This document shows positions 37,725-46,508 of a stretch of 47,256 nt of DNA, one piece after another. The stretch comes from Bacillota bacterium (GTDB lineage Bacteria > Bacillota > Clostridia > Oscillospirales > Oscillospiraceae), in the NCBI GenBank assembly GCA_030529825.1, contig JAUMWD010000011.1, positions 1-47,256 on the forward strand, in the 5' to 3' direction. Below the pieces are notes generated by a model, which was not told where the DNA came from, did not search any database, and saw nothing but the letters and a program-made list of their open reading frames with translations. Every line of letters begins with the position of its first letter. Positions within the stretch are counted from its first letter, which is position 1. The translations under genes and the position numbers were made by a program.

Positions 37725-39056
37725 ATGGATAAGCGCACAGAGCAGTATGCTCAGGAGCTGTCAAAGCTCATACGTATAGAAACAATCTCTGAAAACGAGC
37801 AGCTGGACCGGAAGAAATTTGACTATTTCAGAGAGGTATTAAAGGAAACCTACCCCAATATATTCGGCGTTTGCGAGTATGAGGAATTCCCAGGCGGATT
37901 TCTTATGCGCTGGAAGGGAAGCGGAAGTGAAAAACCCATTCTGCTCATGAATCACCATGACGTTGTAACCGCCTCGGGCAAGTGGCAGTATGCACCCTTC
38001 TCCGGCACCATTGCCGAGGGCAAGGTCTGGGGTCGCGGCACTCTTGACACCAAGGGCGGTCTTTGGGCAATGCTCCGCGCCGCTGACGAGCTTGCCGCAG
38101 AGGGCTATGTGCCTGCAAGGGATATTTATTTTGAGTCTGCAAGCACAGAGGAAACAACGGGTGAGGGCGCGGAAATCATCGCAAAGACCCTTGCGGAGAG
38201 AAAAATCCATTTTGACACCGTTCTTGACGAGGGCGGCATGATGCTTTATGACCCCATCGGCGGCGCCGACGGCACCTTTGCCATGATAGGCATGGCGGAA
38301 AAGGGCTGCGCGGACATTAAATTTGTTGCCCGCTCCAACGGCGGTCACGCCTCAACTCCCGGAAAGAACACTCCGCTTGTGCGACTTGGAAAATTCATGG
38401 CTGCAGCGGAAAAATCCAATATTTTTCAGGTGAAAATTCCCGAAACTATCGGCGAAATGTTCCGCCGAATTTCACCCACCATGAGCGGACCGCTGAAGCT
38501 TGTTTTCGGACATCCCAAGCTCTTTGCGCCCCTTATTAAGGCTGTTGTACCCAAGGTTTCGGCTACGGCAGGCGCCATGATGCGCACCACAATCGCATTT
38601 ACCATGGCAAGCGGCTCCGACGGACTCAATGTGCTGCCACAGGAGGCATGGGTGACGGGCAATATGCGCTTTTCCCATCATCAGGGCGGCGAGGCGAGCA
38701 TTGCTGCCATTTGCAAGCTGGCGGCAAAGTATGATATTAAGACCGAGATTATCGACCCGGGCTTTTCCTCGGGCGTGACAAGCTATACAAGCAATGCCTT
38801 CAAAAGAGTTGAAAATGCGGTCAATGACATTTTCCCCGATGTTATTGCACTGCCTTACATAATGACAGGTGCCAGCGACAGCCGCTTCTTTACTGAAATC
38901 AGCAACGGCGTTGTGAGATTTGTACCGTTCCTGATTGATGATTCCCAGCTGGCAAGCATTCACGGCATAGATGAGAATGTTGATGTAAGCTGCCTTGCAC
39001 CTGCGGTGGATTTCTATAAACATATAATTACAGAGGGAAGCTATGGAAAACAGTGA
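37725..39056 (+). CDS. M20 family metallopeptidase (CPS1/PM20D1-like)
   Basis: Di-zinc peptidase or amidohydrolase of 443 residues. Metal-site motifs: LLMNHHDVVTASGKW (first His/Asp), WGRGTLDTKGGLWAML (bridging Asp), SASTEETTGEGAE (catalytic Glu pair) and a late ligand His in the C-terminal part (SIHGIDENV). The inserted dimerisation domain spans roughly 190-330. Members cleave Xaa-carboxypeptidase or N-acyl-amino-acid substrates. ATG 37725 is used because the promoter's -10 lies over the earlier ATG. It overlaps the following transporter gene by 14 bases, so peptidase and transporter probably handle the same substrates. Confidence 0.93.
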   Translation: MDKRTEQYAQELSKLIRIETISENEQLDRKKFDYFREVLKETYPNIFGVCEYEEFPGGFLMRWKGSGSEKPILLMNHHDVVTASGKWQYAPFSGTIAEGKVWGRGTLDTKGGLWAMLRAADELAAEGYVPARDIYFESASTEETTGEGAEIIAKTLAERKIHFDTVLDEGGMMLYDPIGGADGTFAMIGMAEKGCADIKFVARSNGGHASTPGKNTPLVRLGKFMAAAEKSNIFQVKIPETIGEMFRRISPTMSGPLKLVFGHPKLFAPLIKAVVPKVSATAGAMMRTTIAFTMASGSDGLNVLPQEAWVTGNMRFSHHQGGEASIAAICKLAAKYDIKTEIIDPGFSSGVTSYTSNAFKRVENAVNDIFPDVIALPYIMTGASDSRFFTEISNGVVRFVPFLIDDSQLASIHGIDENVDVSCLAPAVDFYKHIITEGSYGKQ

Positions 39057-40446
39057 GAAAAAAGGCCTGAATATCAGCGCACGTTGTTTTATAACGGCAA
39101 TTGCCGTTATATTCGCTCTGATGATTATAACCTATGTGCTGACATTCGTTGTGCCCGGCGGCGAATATGCCCGCATTACGGATGCCGACGGCAGCACGAT
39201 TATCGATACCGAAGGCGGCTTTAAGTATATTGACGGCGGGATTTCCTTTGTGAAATGGATTTTCTCTCCGCTGCTTGTGCTGACAGCCGAAGGAAACGCA
39301 ACTCTGATTGCGGTAATTGCCTTCCTGCTTGTAATCGGCGGCGTGTTCAACAGCCTTGAAAAATGCGGCCTTATGAAGTACATGCTGGACAAGATTTCGG
39401 CAAAGTACGGAAAAGCAAGATATAAGCTCATGGCGGTTGTCATTTTCTTCTTTATGGCCATGGGTGCATTTATCGGCTCGTTTGAGGAGTGTGTGCCTCT
39501 TGTACCCATCGTCGTCGCACTGGCAATCAGCCTTGGCTGGGATGCACTGACGGGTGTGGGCATGAGCCTTTTGGCAGTGGGCTGCGGCTTTGCCTCGGGC
39601 ATTTGCAATCCCTTCACTGTAGGTGTTGCCCAGGGGCTTGCGGGACTTCCCATGTTCTCGGGTATGTGGCTGCGCGCTGTGTCCTTTGTGTTCATCTACG
39701 CACTTCTTCTTTGGTTTGTACGCCGCCATGCAAAGAAGATTGAAAAGCCTGTTTCCGGATGCACAGGCTCCGAATTTGAAATTGACGCGAAAAAAGAAAA
39801 GGGCCTGAAGCGCTTCGTCGCCATAGTGGGCCTGGGCCTTGCAATCGTTGTTTCCTCAAGCTTTATTTCCGCTTTACAGGATTACACAATGATTATCGTG
39901 GCGCTCATGTTCCTCGTTGCGGGAATCGTTTCTCCCCTTACATCGGGCATGAGCGTAAAGAGTATGCTTGAAACCTTCTTCAACGGTCTGGTGAGCATTC
40001 TGCCTGCTGTGGTGATGATTCTCATGGCTGCATCAATTAAGTACACCCTTGATGAGGCAAGGATACTGGACACCATGCTTTACTATGCCGTGGGCGCTGC
40101 AAGCACCATGCCCAAATGGGTTGTTGTTCTGTTCATTTATGCCATCGTGCTTATTATGAATTTCTTCATCGGCTCCGGCTCTGCAAAGGCTTTCATGCTC
40201 ATTCCGCTGATTGTACCTCTGGCACAGGTGTTCGGCGTTTCCCCCCAGCTTTGTATTATGGCCTTTGCCTTTGGCGACGGTTTTTCCAATGTGTTCTATC
40301 CCACAAACGCGGCTCTGCTCATAAGTCTGGGACTGGCAAATGTGAGCTACGGGGATTGGGTGAAGTGGTCTTGGAAGTTCCAAGGCATCAATCTGCTGCT
40401 CACATCGGCGCTGCTGCTGTTCGGCTTCGCAATAGGCTACTGTTAA
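39043..40446 (+). CDS. YfcC/DcuC-type membrane transporter
   Basis: 467-residue integral membrane protein with about twelve hydrophobic segments, of the YfcC (C4-dicarboxylate/basic amino-acid antiporter-like) family. Blocks: ITYVLTFVVPGGEYARI at the start, FNSLEKCGLMKYML, GSFEECVPLVPIVVALAISLGWD, GFASGICNPFTVGVAQGLAGLPMFSGMW and FIGSGSAKAFMLIPLIVPLAQVFGVSPQL with GFSNVFYPTNAALL. It overlaps the M20 peptidase gene; a peptide-derived or N-acyl amino-acid substrate is inferred from that. Confidence 0.92.
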   Translation: MENSEKKGLNISARCFITAIAVIFALMIITYVLTFVVPGGEYARITDADGSTIIDTEGGFKYIDGGISFVKWIFSPLLVLTAEGNATLIAVIAFLLVIGGVFNSLEKCGLMKYMLDKISAKYGKARYKLMAVVIFFFMAMGAFIGSFEECVPLVPIVVALAISLGWDALTGVGMSLLAVGCGFASGICNPFTVGVAQGLAGLPMFSGMWLRAVSFVFIYALLLWFVRRHAKKIEKPVSGCTGSEFEIDAKKEKGLKRFVAIVGLGLAIVVSSSFISALQDYTMIIVALMFLVAGIVSPLTSGMSVKSMLETFFNGLVSILPAVVMILMAASIKYTLDEARILDTMLYYAVGAASTMPKWVVVLFIYAIVLIMNFFIGSGSAKAFMLIPLIVPLAQVFGVSPQLCIMAFAFGDGFSNVFYPTNAALLISLGLANVSYGDWVKWSWKFQGINLLLTSALLLFGFAIGYC

Positions 40447-40459
40447 GTATACTGCATTT

Positions 40460-40490
40460 AAAAGCACTGACTTTTGTCAGTGCTTTTAAC
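40460..40490 (+). terminator. Terminator of the M20-YfcC operon
   Basis: AAAAGCACTGAC / GTCAGTGCTTTT, 12-bp stem with a short loop, 13 bases after the stop codon. Confidence 0.88.
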
Positions 40491-40499
40491 ATTTTGTAA

Positions 40500-40528
40500 T
40501 TGAATAATGAGTGTGATAATGGTATCAT
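40500..40528 (+). promoter_or_regulatory. Promoter of the SLH-domain protein
   Basis: TTGAAT (40500-40505), 17-base spacer ending in TGG, TATCAT (40523-40528). Confidence 0.8.
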
Positions 40529-40561
40529 AATTGCAGATTCATACACAAAGGAGTGTAAATA

Positions 40562-42031
40562 ATGAAAGCTAAAAAACTTTTATGCGCCATGCTGTGCCTT
40601 GTTATGGTGTTTGCTTTGGCTGTTCCCGCCTTTGCGGCAAAGGCCACTACAAGTACATTTACAGACACTAAGGGCAGCTGGGCAGAGCATGAAATCGCCC
40701 TTGTTGCCGATGCAGGCATAGTCGGCGGCTATCCCGACGGCACCTTCCGCCCTAATGCAAACATCACCCGTGAAGCCTTTGCAAAGGTTGTTGCAAACTT
40801 CATGGGCTTCACCGAGGAAGCAGACCTCAGCCAGTACACCGATGTTAATCCCGGCGGCGCACTGACTCCCTATGTTGCACGCTGCGTTGCCGCAGGCGTC
40901 ATGGGCGGCTTCTCCGATACCCGCATGGCTCCCAAGAACAACATCACCCGTGAGCAGGCAGCAGCAATGCTTCGCCGCGCATTCCAGCTGAAGACCGCAG
41001 GCCAGAAGGCAAACTTCACCGATGCCGCAAGCATCGCCGAAAAGCTTCAGCCCGAGGTCGCAGCCCTTGAGGCAACCGGTCTCATCACCGGCTATGCTGA
41101 CGGCACCTTCCGCCCCAAGGCAAACCTTACCCGCGCACAGATGATGGTAATCATCAGCCGCCTGCTTCCCGATAATGACGGCTACTTTATGACCATGAGT
41201 GCTTCCGCAGGCGACATTCCCATGAACTGCGAGATGCTTAACGATTACTCCACACTTATTTTCCTTCCCACCGGCACCGCAGACGCAAGCAGCGTAAGCT
41301 TTAAGGCAAAGCTTTACGAGGTTCCCGGAATCGGCATTGACATTTCAAGCATGCTTGGTCAGGAAATCAGCGACACCATCGAAACCGGCGTTGACGAAAA
41401 GTTTGAGCCCCAGGCACTTTTCCCCGCTGCGTATGATTTTAACTTCGCAACCGCAAAGATTTCCGTAAACGGTGCAGCCTGCACCTTCAATATGTACGGC
41501 AAGCAGGCCGAGGGCGGCATCAACCTCACCTTAACTCCCGTTAAGACCGCAGACGCAGAAAAGATGACACGGACCGCTATGAACAGCGGCTTCATTGACC
41601 TTGTTAGCATCTTCCTCAAGGGAAATAGCGCAACTCTCGCGAACGGCTCCTACATTCAGGTGGGTACCGAGAAAATCGGCTTTGCCCAGGGAAACAAAAA
41701 AGACCTTAAGATTGACCTGACCGCCGATGAAGCAACAATTACCGAAACCGTTATGAATGCTCTTGAGCTTTACAAGGACGTTAAGAACGACGGCAATCAG
41801 GCAACCATTTTCATTGCAAAGGGCTCTTCCATTGCAACTGAAGAGGGTACCTTCAAGCTGGCAAAGAACGTCACCATTACACTCAACGGCGCAAGCGAAA
41901 GCTTTGACGGAATTCTTTCCAAGCTCGTTGAGATGGATACTACCAATATTGAAATGCTCACCGGACTTGCAAATGAAATTATCTCCGCAATTGAAGGCAA
42001 TGTTGTCAATGTCGTAATCACCATTAAGTAA
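40562..42031 (+). CDS. Secreted protein with three SLH domains
   Basis: 489-residue surface protein. Signal peptide MKAKKLLCAM...VPAFA|A; three S-layer homology domains at ~33-78 (FTDTKGSWAEHEI..VGGYPDGTFRPNANITREAF), ~92-142 and ~152-202 (ITGYADGTFRPKANLTRAQM). SLH triplets bind pyruvylated secondary cell-wall polymers, so the protein is likely wall-attached. Residues ~205-489 are an unrecognised beta-rich domain with several 'KIDLTADEATITETVMNALELYKD'-like segments and no enzyme motif. AGGAG precedes the ATG. Strong codon bias (AAC, GGC, ACC) suggests high expression. Confidence 0.9.
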   Translation: MKAKKLLCAMLCLVMVFALAVPAFAAKATTSTFTDTKGSWAEHEIALVADAGIVGGYPDGTFRPNANITREAFAKVVANFMGFTEEADLSQYTDVNPGGALTPYVARCVAAGVMGGFSDTRMAPKNNITREQAAAMLRRAFQLKTAGQKANFTDAASIAEKLQPEVAALEATGLITGYADGTFRPKANLTRAQMMVIISRLLPDNDGYFMTMSASAGDIPMNCEMLNDYSTLIFLPTGTADASSVSFKAKLYEVPGIGIDISSMLGQEISDTIETGVDEKFEPQALFPAAYDFNFATAKISVNGAACTFNMYGKQAEGGINLTLTPVKTADAEKMTRTAMNSGFIDLVSIFLKGNSATLANGSYIQVGTEKIGFAQGNKKDLKIDLTADEATITETVMNALELYKDVKNDGNQATIFIAKGSSIATEEGTFKLAKNVTITLNGASESFDGILSKLVEMDTTNIEMLTGLANEIISAIEGNVVNVVITIK

Positions 42032-42044
42032 ATATAAGCATAAG

Positions 42045-42075
42045 AAAGTGCCTGCGATTTCGCAGGCACTTTTGT
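42045..42075 (+). terminator. Terminator of the SLH-protein gene
   Basis: AAAGTGCCTGCGA / TCGCAGGCACTTT, 13-bp stem, 14 bases after the stop codon. Its tail leads into the -35 of the prfA promoter. Confidence 0.9.
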
Positions 42076-42103
42076 TTACATGAGGAGCAAAATATGATAT
42101 CAT
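42075..42103 (+). promoter_or_regulatory. Promoter of the prfA operon
   Basis: TTTACA (42075-42080), 17-base spacer, TATCAT (42098-42103), 37 bases before the prfA start. Confidence 0.75.
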
Positions 42104-42140
42104 AATTAAATATCAAATTACATAATTACGGAGTCATCAT

Positions 42141-43214
42141 ATGCTGGAAAAACTCAGACAGCTTGATAACAGATATACGGAGCTTCAGACGCGCATGGAA
42201 AACGGGGAAATTTACGCGGACCCCGCCGCATATACCAAATGTGTCAGGGAAATGAAGGAGCTTGAGCCCATTGCGGCGGCATACCGAGAGTACGCAAAGT
42301 GCTGCACGGCTATGGAGGATGCCGCGGAGCTTATGGCCGATCCGGAGTTCAAGGAGCTTGCACAGGAGGAGTATACCTCGGCAAAGCAGCGCAAGGCGGA
42401 GCTTGAGGAAAACCTCAAAATCCTCCTTCTGCCAAAGGATCCCAACGATGAAAAGAATATCATTATGGAAATACGCGGCGGTGTCGGCGGTGAGGAAAGC
42501 TCACTTTTTGCCTATGATTTGTTTCGTATGTACTCCATGTATGCCGAAAAACGCGGCTGGAAGCTCGATGTGGTGAATGTAAATGAAACGGAGCTTGGCG
42601 GCATCAAGGAAATCTCCTTTGTAATCGAGGGAACGGGAGCATATTCCCGACTCAAATTCGAGGCAGGAGGTCACCGCGTTCAGCGCGTTCCCGAAACGGA
42701 AAGCGGCGGACGAATTCACACAAGCGCGGCTACGGTGGCGGTGCTTCCCGAGGCGGAGGAACTTGAATTCAATATTAACCCCAACGACCTGAAAATCGAC
42801 ACCTATCGCTCCAGCGGCGCAGGCGGTCAGCATGTCAATAAGACGGAAAGCGCTATACGCATTACCCATCTTCCCACGGGTGTTGTTGTGGAATGTCAGG
42901 ATGAGCGAAGCCAGTATAAGAACAAGGACAGAGCCATGAGCATTCTGCGCTCAAAGCTTTATGAGGCGGAGCAAGCCAAGCAGAATGCAGCTATTGCCGC
43001 AGAGAGAAAGAATCAGGTTGGCTCCGGCGACAGGTCCGAGCGTGTCCGTACCTATAATTTCCCCCAGAACAGAGTAACCGACCATCGCCTTACGGGTGAT
43101 GTGAGGAATTTCAATATCGCCAACATAATTAATGGCGACCTTGATCCTCTGATTGATGCACTTGTGACGGCATCCCAGGCGGAAAAATTAAGAAGTCAGG
43201 CAGATGAAGCGTGA
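42141..43214 (+). CDS. prfA: Peptide chain release factor 1
   Basis: Recognises UAA and UAG stop codons and triggers peptide release. 357 residues, normal length. Visible: N-terminal helical domain 1, EIRGGVGGEESSLFAYDLFRMY, the codon-recognition region around RVQRVPETESGGRIHTSAAT, the catalytic G228-G229-Q230 (SSGAGGQHVNKTESAIR) and GDRSERVRTYNFPQNRVTDHR. Its stop overlaps the ATG of the Sua5/CoaE fusion (GTGATG), so the two are translationally coupled. Many Firmicutes also keep prfA beside prmC and a Sua5 gene; prmC is missing here. Confidence 0.98.
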   Translation: MLEKLRQLDNRYTELQTRMENGEIYADPAAYTKCVREMKELEPIAAAYREYAKCCTAMEDAAELMADPEFKELAQEEYTSAKQRKAELEENLKILLLPKDPNDEKNIIMEIRGGVGGEESSLFAYDLFRMYSMYAEKRGWKLDVVNVNETELGGIKEISFVIEGTGAYSRLKFEAGGHRVQRVPETESGGRIHTSAATVAVLPEAEELEFNINPNDLKIDTYRSSGAGGQHVNKTESAIRITHLPTGVVVECQDERSQYKNKDRAMSILRSKLYEAEQAKQNAAIAAERKNQVGSGDRSERVRTYNFPQNRVTDHRLTGDVRNFNIANIINGDLDPLIDALVTASQAEKLRSQADEA

Positions 43215-44413
43215 TGAAAACCGAAATATTCAAAGAAAACTTTGCCGAAGCGGCGGAAATAATAAGAGCGGGCGGACTTGTTGCAGTTCCCACGGAAACC
43301 GTATACGGACTTGCGGGCAACGGACTTGACGCAGCGGCGGTTGAAAAAATCTATGAGGTGAAGGGCAGACCTGCCGTGAAGCCCCTTGCGCTCATGGTGC
43401 CCGATGCCTCGGCAATGGAGCTTTACTGCGAGGATGTGCCGGAGCAGGCAAAATTCCTTGCGGAAAAATTCTGGCCCGGTCCCTTGTCAATCGTACTGAA
43501 ATCAAAGGAGCTTGTACCCGGAATCGTCAGGGCAGGGGGAAGCACGGTGGCTCTGCGTTGCCCCGACCATGCCATGACACTGGGACTTCTCAAGGCTGCA
43601 AAGCTGCCCTTTGCGGCCCCCTCCGCAAATCCCTCGGGGGAGCCCAGCCCCAAGAATGCGGAAACCGTTAAGGCATACTTTGATGGCAAAATTGAGGGCA
43701 TAATCGACGGAGGCGAGTGCGGAATCGGCATGGAGTCCACCATAATCGACATGAGCGCCGCACCCTACAAAATCCTCCGCAGAGCTGCCCTTTCAGAGGA
43801 GAAAATACGCAGCGCTCTTGCTGAAAACCTCAAGGTCATCGGCATAACCGGCGGAACGGGCTGCGGCAAAACCACGGCGCTTCTGGAGCTTGAAAAGCGC
43901 GGAGCGTTGATAATTGACTGCGATGCGGTTTATCATGAACTGCTGGAAAGCAGCGGGGAAATGCTCTCGGATATTGAAAATGCCTTTCCCGCCGCCTTTG
44001 AAGACGGAAAACTTGTCCGCAAAAAGCTGGGCGGCATTGTTTTCAATGATAACGAAAAGCTCATGCAGCTTAATGAGCTTACTCATCGCCATATCATCAG
44101 GGAGGTTGAGAGCCGCCTTGAATGCTGGGCAATGCAGGGAGGCAAAGCTGCCGCCATTGATGCAATTGCTCTTATAGAAAGCGGCATTGCAGAGCACTGC
44201 AGCGCGGTAATCGGTGTTGTGGCAGACAGGGGAGCGCGCATAGAGCGCATTGCAGCCCGGGACAATATCAGCCGTGAGTATGCGGAAAGACGCGTCGATG
44301 CCCAAAAGAATGAAGAATTCTATTTAAAAAACTGCGACTATATTGCAAGAAACGACGGAACGGAGCAGGAATTCATAGCCGCATTGGAAAATATATTAAA
44401 TGAGGTGCTTTAA
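43214..44413 (+). CDS. Threonylcarbamoyl-AMP synthase / dephospho-CoA kinase fusion
   Basis: 399 residues joining two essential enzymes in one chain. Residues ~1-205 are a YrdC/Sua5-type domain (PTETVYGL at 26-33, KGRPAVKPLAL at 50-60, SANPSGEPSP at 137-146) that makes threonylcarbamoyl-AMP for the t6A37 modification of tRNA. Residues ~207-399 are dephospho-CoA kinase (CoaE): P-loop G213-GTGCGKT220, D235-C-D237, RKKLGGIVF and HRHIIREVE, IDAIALIESG. It is continuous with no stop or frameshift, and both domains keep their key residues. ATG 43214 overlaps the prfA stop; a GTG just before it is also possible. It precedes an M18 peptidase gene by one base. Confidence 0.93.
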   Translation: MKTEIFKENFAEAAEIIRAGGLVAVPTETVYGLAGNGLDAAAVEKIYEVKGRPAVKPLALMVPDASAMELYCEDVPEQAKFLAEKFWPGPLSIVLKSKELVPGIVRAGGSTVALRCPDHAMTLGLLKAAKLPFAAPSANPSGEPSPKNAETVKAYFDGKIEGIIDGGECGIGMESTIIDMSAAPYKILRRAALSEEKIRSALAENLKVIGITGGTGCGKTTALLELEKRGALIIDCDAVYHELLESSGEMLSDIENAFPAAFEDGKLVRKKLGGIVFNDNEKLMQLNELTHRHIIREVESRLECWAMQGGKAAAIDAIALIESGIAEHCSAVIGVVADRGARIERIAARDNISREYAERRVDAQKNEEFYLKNCDYIARNDGTEQEFIAALENILNEVL

Positions 44414-44414
44414 C

Positions 44415-45803
44415 ATGGATGAAATCAGAGAAAAGCTGTTTTATGAACAGAAAAACGGCTATGACATAATTGGAACAGAGGAACGCATTGCCCTTGAGGA
44501 CTACAGCAGGGAGTATATGCAGTTTCTCAATTATGCCCGCACAGAGCGTGAGGCGGTTAAGCTTGCCATTGACCTTGCAAAGGCGGAGGGCTTTGTGGAA
44601 TATAAGTACGGCATGGAGCTAAAGCCCGGCATGAAGATTTACCGCAGCAACCGCGGCAAGGCGCTCATGCTTGCCGTCATGGGCGAAAAGTGTCTCTGCG
44701 AGGGTGCGGTTATTGCAGGTGCTCATGTGGATGCGCCCCGTATTGACCTTAAGCAGAAGCCTCTTTATGAAACCGACGAGCTGGCATATTTTAAGACACA
44801 TTACTACGGCGGAATCAAGAAATATCAGTGGGTTACCATTCCTTTGGAACTCCACGGCGTTGTTGCCTTAAAGAACGGTGAGGTCCTTGATGTTGCCATT
44901 GGCCGTGAGAGCGAGGATCCCCAGTTTGTAATTACAGACCTGCTGCCTCATCTTGCAAAGGATCAGGTTTCCAAGCCCATGAATGAGGGTATCAAGGGCG
45001 AGGGCCTCAACATTCTCATTGGCAGCGTACCCTATGCAGACGAGGGCAAGGACAGAGTGAAGCTGGCGGTTATGAGCATTCTCAACGACCGCTACGGTAT
45101 TGCGGAGGAGGATTTCCTCTCCGCAGAGCTTACCGCGGTTCCCGCCTTTGAGGTCCGTGAAATCGGTCTTGACCGCAGTCTCATCGGCGGCTACGGCCAT
45201 GATGACCGCGTATGTGCCTTTGCGGAGCTCAAGGCAATGCTTGACCTTGAGGGCGTTCCCTCCAAGACCTGCGTCTGCATCCTTGCGGACAAGGAGGAAA
45301 TCGGATCCATGGGCGTCAGCGGTATGCAGAGCCGTGCCTTCGAGTGCTTCATGGAGGATTTGTGCGAGCAGACGGGTGCCTCCGCGAGAAGATGCTTTGA
45401 AAACAGCTTCTGCATTTCCGCCGATGTGTGCAATGCCTTTGACCCCAATTTCCCAGAGGTCTCCGAAAAGCGCAACGAGGCAAAGCTCAACTACGGCATG
45501 GGTATCTGTAAATTCACCGGCGCAAGAGGCAAGTCAGGTACCTCCGATGCCTCCGCCGAGGTCGTGGCACACCTCCGCAGAATTTTTGCAGACAACGATG
45601 TTGTCTGGCAGATGTGCGAGCTTGGCAAGGTGGACCAGGGCGGCGGCGGCACCATCGCCCAGTTCATGGCAAACCGCAATATCGACACCATAGACGCAGG
45701 TGTACCCGTTTTGAGTATGCACGCACCCTTTGAGGTCGTATCAAAGTTTGACTGCTACATGACCTACAAGGGCGTTCTGTCAGCATATAATGAAAAATAC
45801 TGA
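44415..45803 (+). CDS. M18 family aminopeptidase
   Basis: Zinc aminopeptidase preferring acidic (Asp/Glu) N-termini or broad substrates; 462 residues, cytoplasmic. Motifs: AGAHVDAPRIDLKQKPLYE (metal His/Asp), THYYGGIKKYQWV, GGYGHDDRVCAFAELKAM, CILADKEEIGSMGVSGMQS (catalytic Glu) and the closing MHAPFEVVSKFD (His ligand). The frame opens at 44400, but GAGGTG is placed for ATG 44415, which is chosen. It begins one base after the fusion gene's stop, so prfA-fusion-M18 form one operon. Confidence 0.94.
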   Translation: MDEIREKLFYEQKNGYDIIGTEERIALEDYSREYMQFLNYARTEREAVKLAIDLAKAEGFVEYKYGMELKPGMKIYRSNRGKALMLAVMGEKCLCEGAVIAGAHVDAPRIDLKQKPLYETDELAYFKTHYYGGIKKYQWVTIPLELHGVVALKNGEVLDVAIGRESEDPQFVITDLLPHLAKDQVSKPMNEGIKGEGLNILIGSVPYADEGKDRVKLAVMSILNDRYGIAEEDFLSAELTAVPAFEVREIGLDRSLIGGYGHDDRVCAFAELKAMLDLEGVPSKTCVCILADKEEIGSMGVSGMQSRAFECFMEDLCEQTGASARRCFENSFCISADVCNAFDPNFPEVSEKRNEAKLNYGMGICKFTGARGKSGTSDASAEVVAHLRRIFADNDVVWQMCELGKVDQGGGGTIAQFMANRNIDTIDAGVPVLSMHAPFEVVSKFDCYMTYKGVLSAYNEKY

Positions 45804-45814
45804 TATATGAGTTT

Positions 45815-45857
45815 AAAATCACCTCCAAGCACACAAAATTGCTTTGAGGTGATTTTT
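45815..45857 (+). terminator. Terminator of the prfA-M18 operon, overlapping the tepA ribosome-binding site
   Basis: AAAATCACCTCCAAGC pairs with GCTTTGAGGTGATTTT (one mismatch), loop of ten bases, then seven T. The 3' arm contains AGGTGAT, which is also the best ribosome-binding site for the next gene. Confidence 0.85.
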
Positions 45858-46472
45858 TTGGATGAGATAAAGGAACTCGGCGGAGCGAAAGAGGGGAGTA
45901 TCCAATGTCTGACTATTGTGGGGCAGGTGGAGGGCCATCAGGTGCTGCCCGATGATGTAAAAACGACTAAATATGAGCATATTATGCCTCTTCTGGCGGC
46001 GGTGGAGGAAACCCCGGACATCAAGGGACTGCTTATTCTGCTGAATACGGCAGGCGGCGATGTGGAGGCAGGTCTTGGAATTGCGGAGCTCATCGCCGGA
46101 ATGACAAAGCCTACGGTGTCACTGGTGCTGGGTGGCGGTCACTCCATAGGCGTACCTTTAGCGGTCGCCGCCAAAAGAAGTCTTATCGCTCCCAGTGCGG
46201 CTATGACAATTCATCCCGTGCGTCTGAACGGAGTTGTTATAGGTGCGCCCCAGACCTATAACTATCTTTCCCGTATTCAGGACAGGATTGTATCCTTTGT
46301 AATAAACCATTCGGATATTTCCGAGGAAAAGTACAGAGCGCTTATGACACAGACAGATGAGCTTGCAAACGATGTGGGCAGCATCATTTACGGCGAGGAG
46401 GCTGTGGCCTGCGGACTTATAGACAGCGTAGGTACTCTGTCCGATGCGCTGCAATATCTTCACAGCAAATAA
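45858..46472 (+). CDS. tepA: ClpP-class protease TepA (translocation-enhancing protein)
   Basis: Member of the S14/ClpP-like family of Bacillus TepA (YmfB), 204 residues. Family core: CLTIVGQVEGHQVLPDDVKTTKYEHIMP, GLLILLNTAGGDVEAGLGIAELIAGM, the nucleophile in VLGGGHSIGVPLAVAA and the His in AAMTIHPVRLNG. In Bacillus it lies just before spoIIIE; no ftsK/spoIIIE is seen here. The frame is open from ATG 45807, but that would begin inside the preceding terminator. TTG 45858 has AGGTGAT four bases upstream (45847-45853) and is preferred; GTG 45849 is a further alternative. Confidence 0.9.
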   Translation: MDEIKELGGAKEGSIQCLTIVGQVEGHQVLPDDVKTTKYEHIMPLLAAVEETPDIKGLLILLNTAGGDVEAGLGIAELIAGMTKPTVSLVLGGGHSIGVPLAVAAKRSLIAPSAAMTIHPVRLNGVVIGAPQTYNYLSRIQDRIVSFVINHSDISEEKYRALMTQTDELANDVGSIIYGEEAVACGLIDSVGTLSDALQYLHSK

Positions 46473-46499
46473 AAAGACTGCTTTGCAGTCTTTTTTTAT
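46471..46499 (+). terminator. Terminator of tepA
   Basis: AAAAAGACTGC / GCAGTCTTTTT, loop TTT, followed by T; it includes the last base or two of the stop codon region. Confidence 0.88.
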
Positions 46500-46508
46500 T
46501 ACTTCGAC

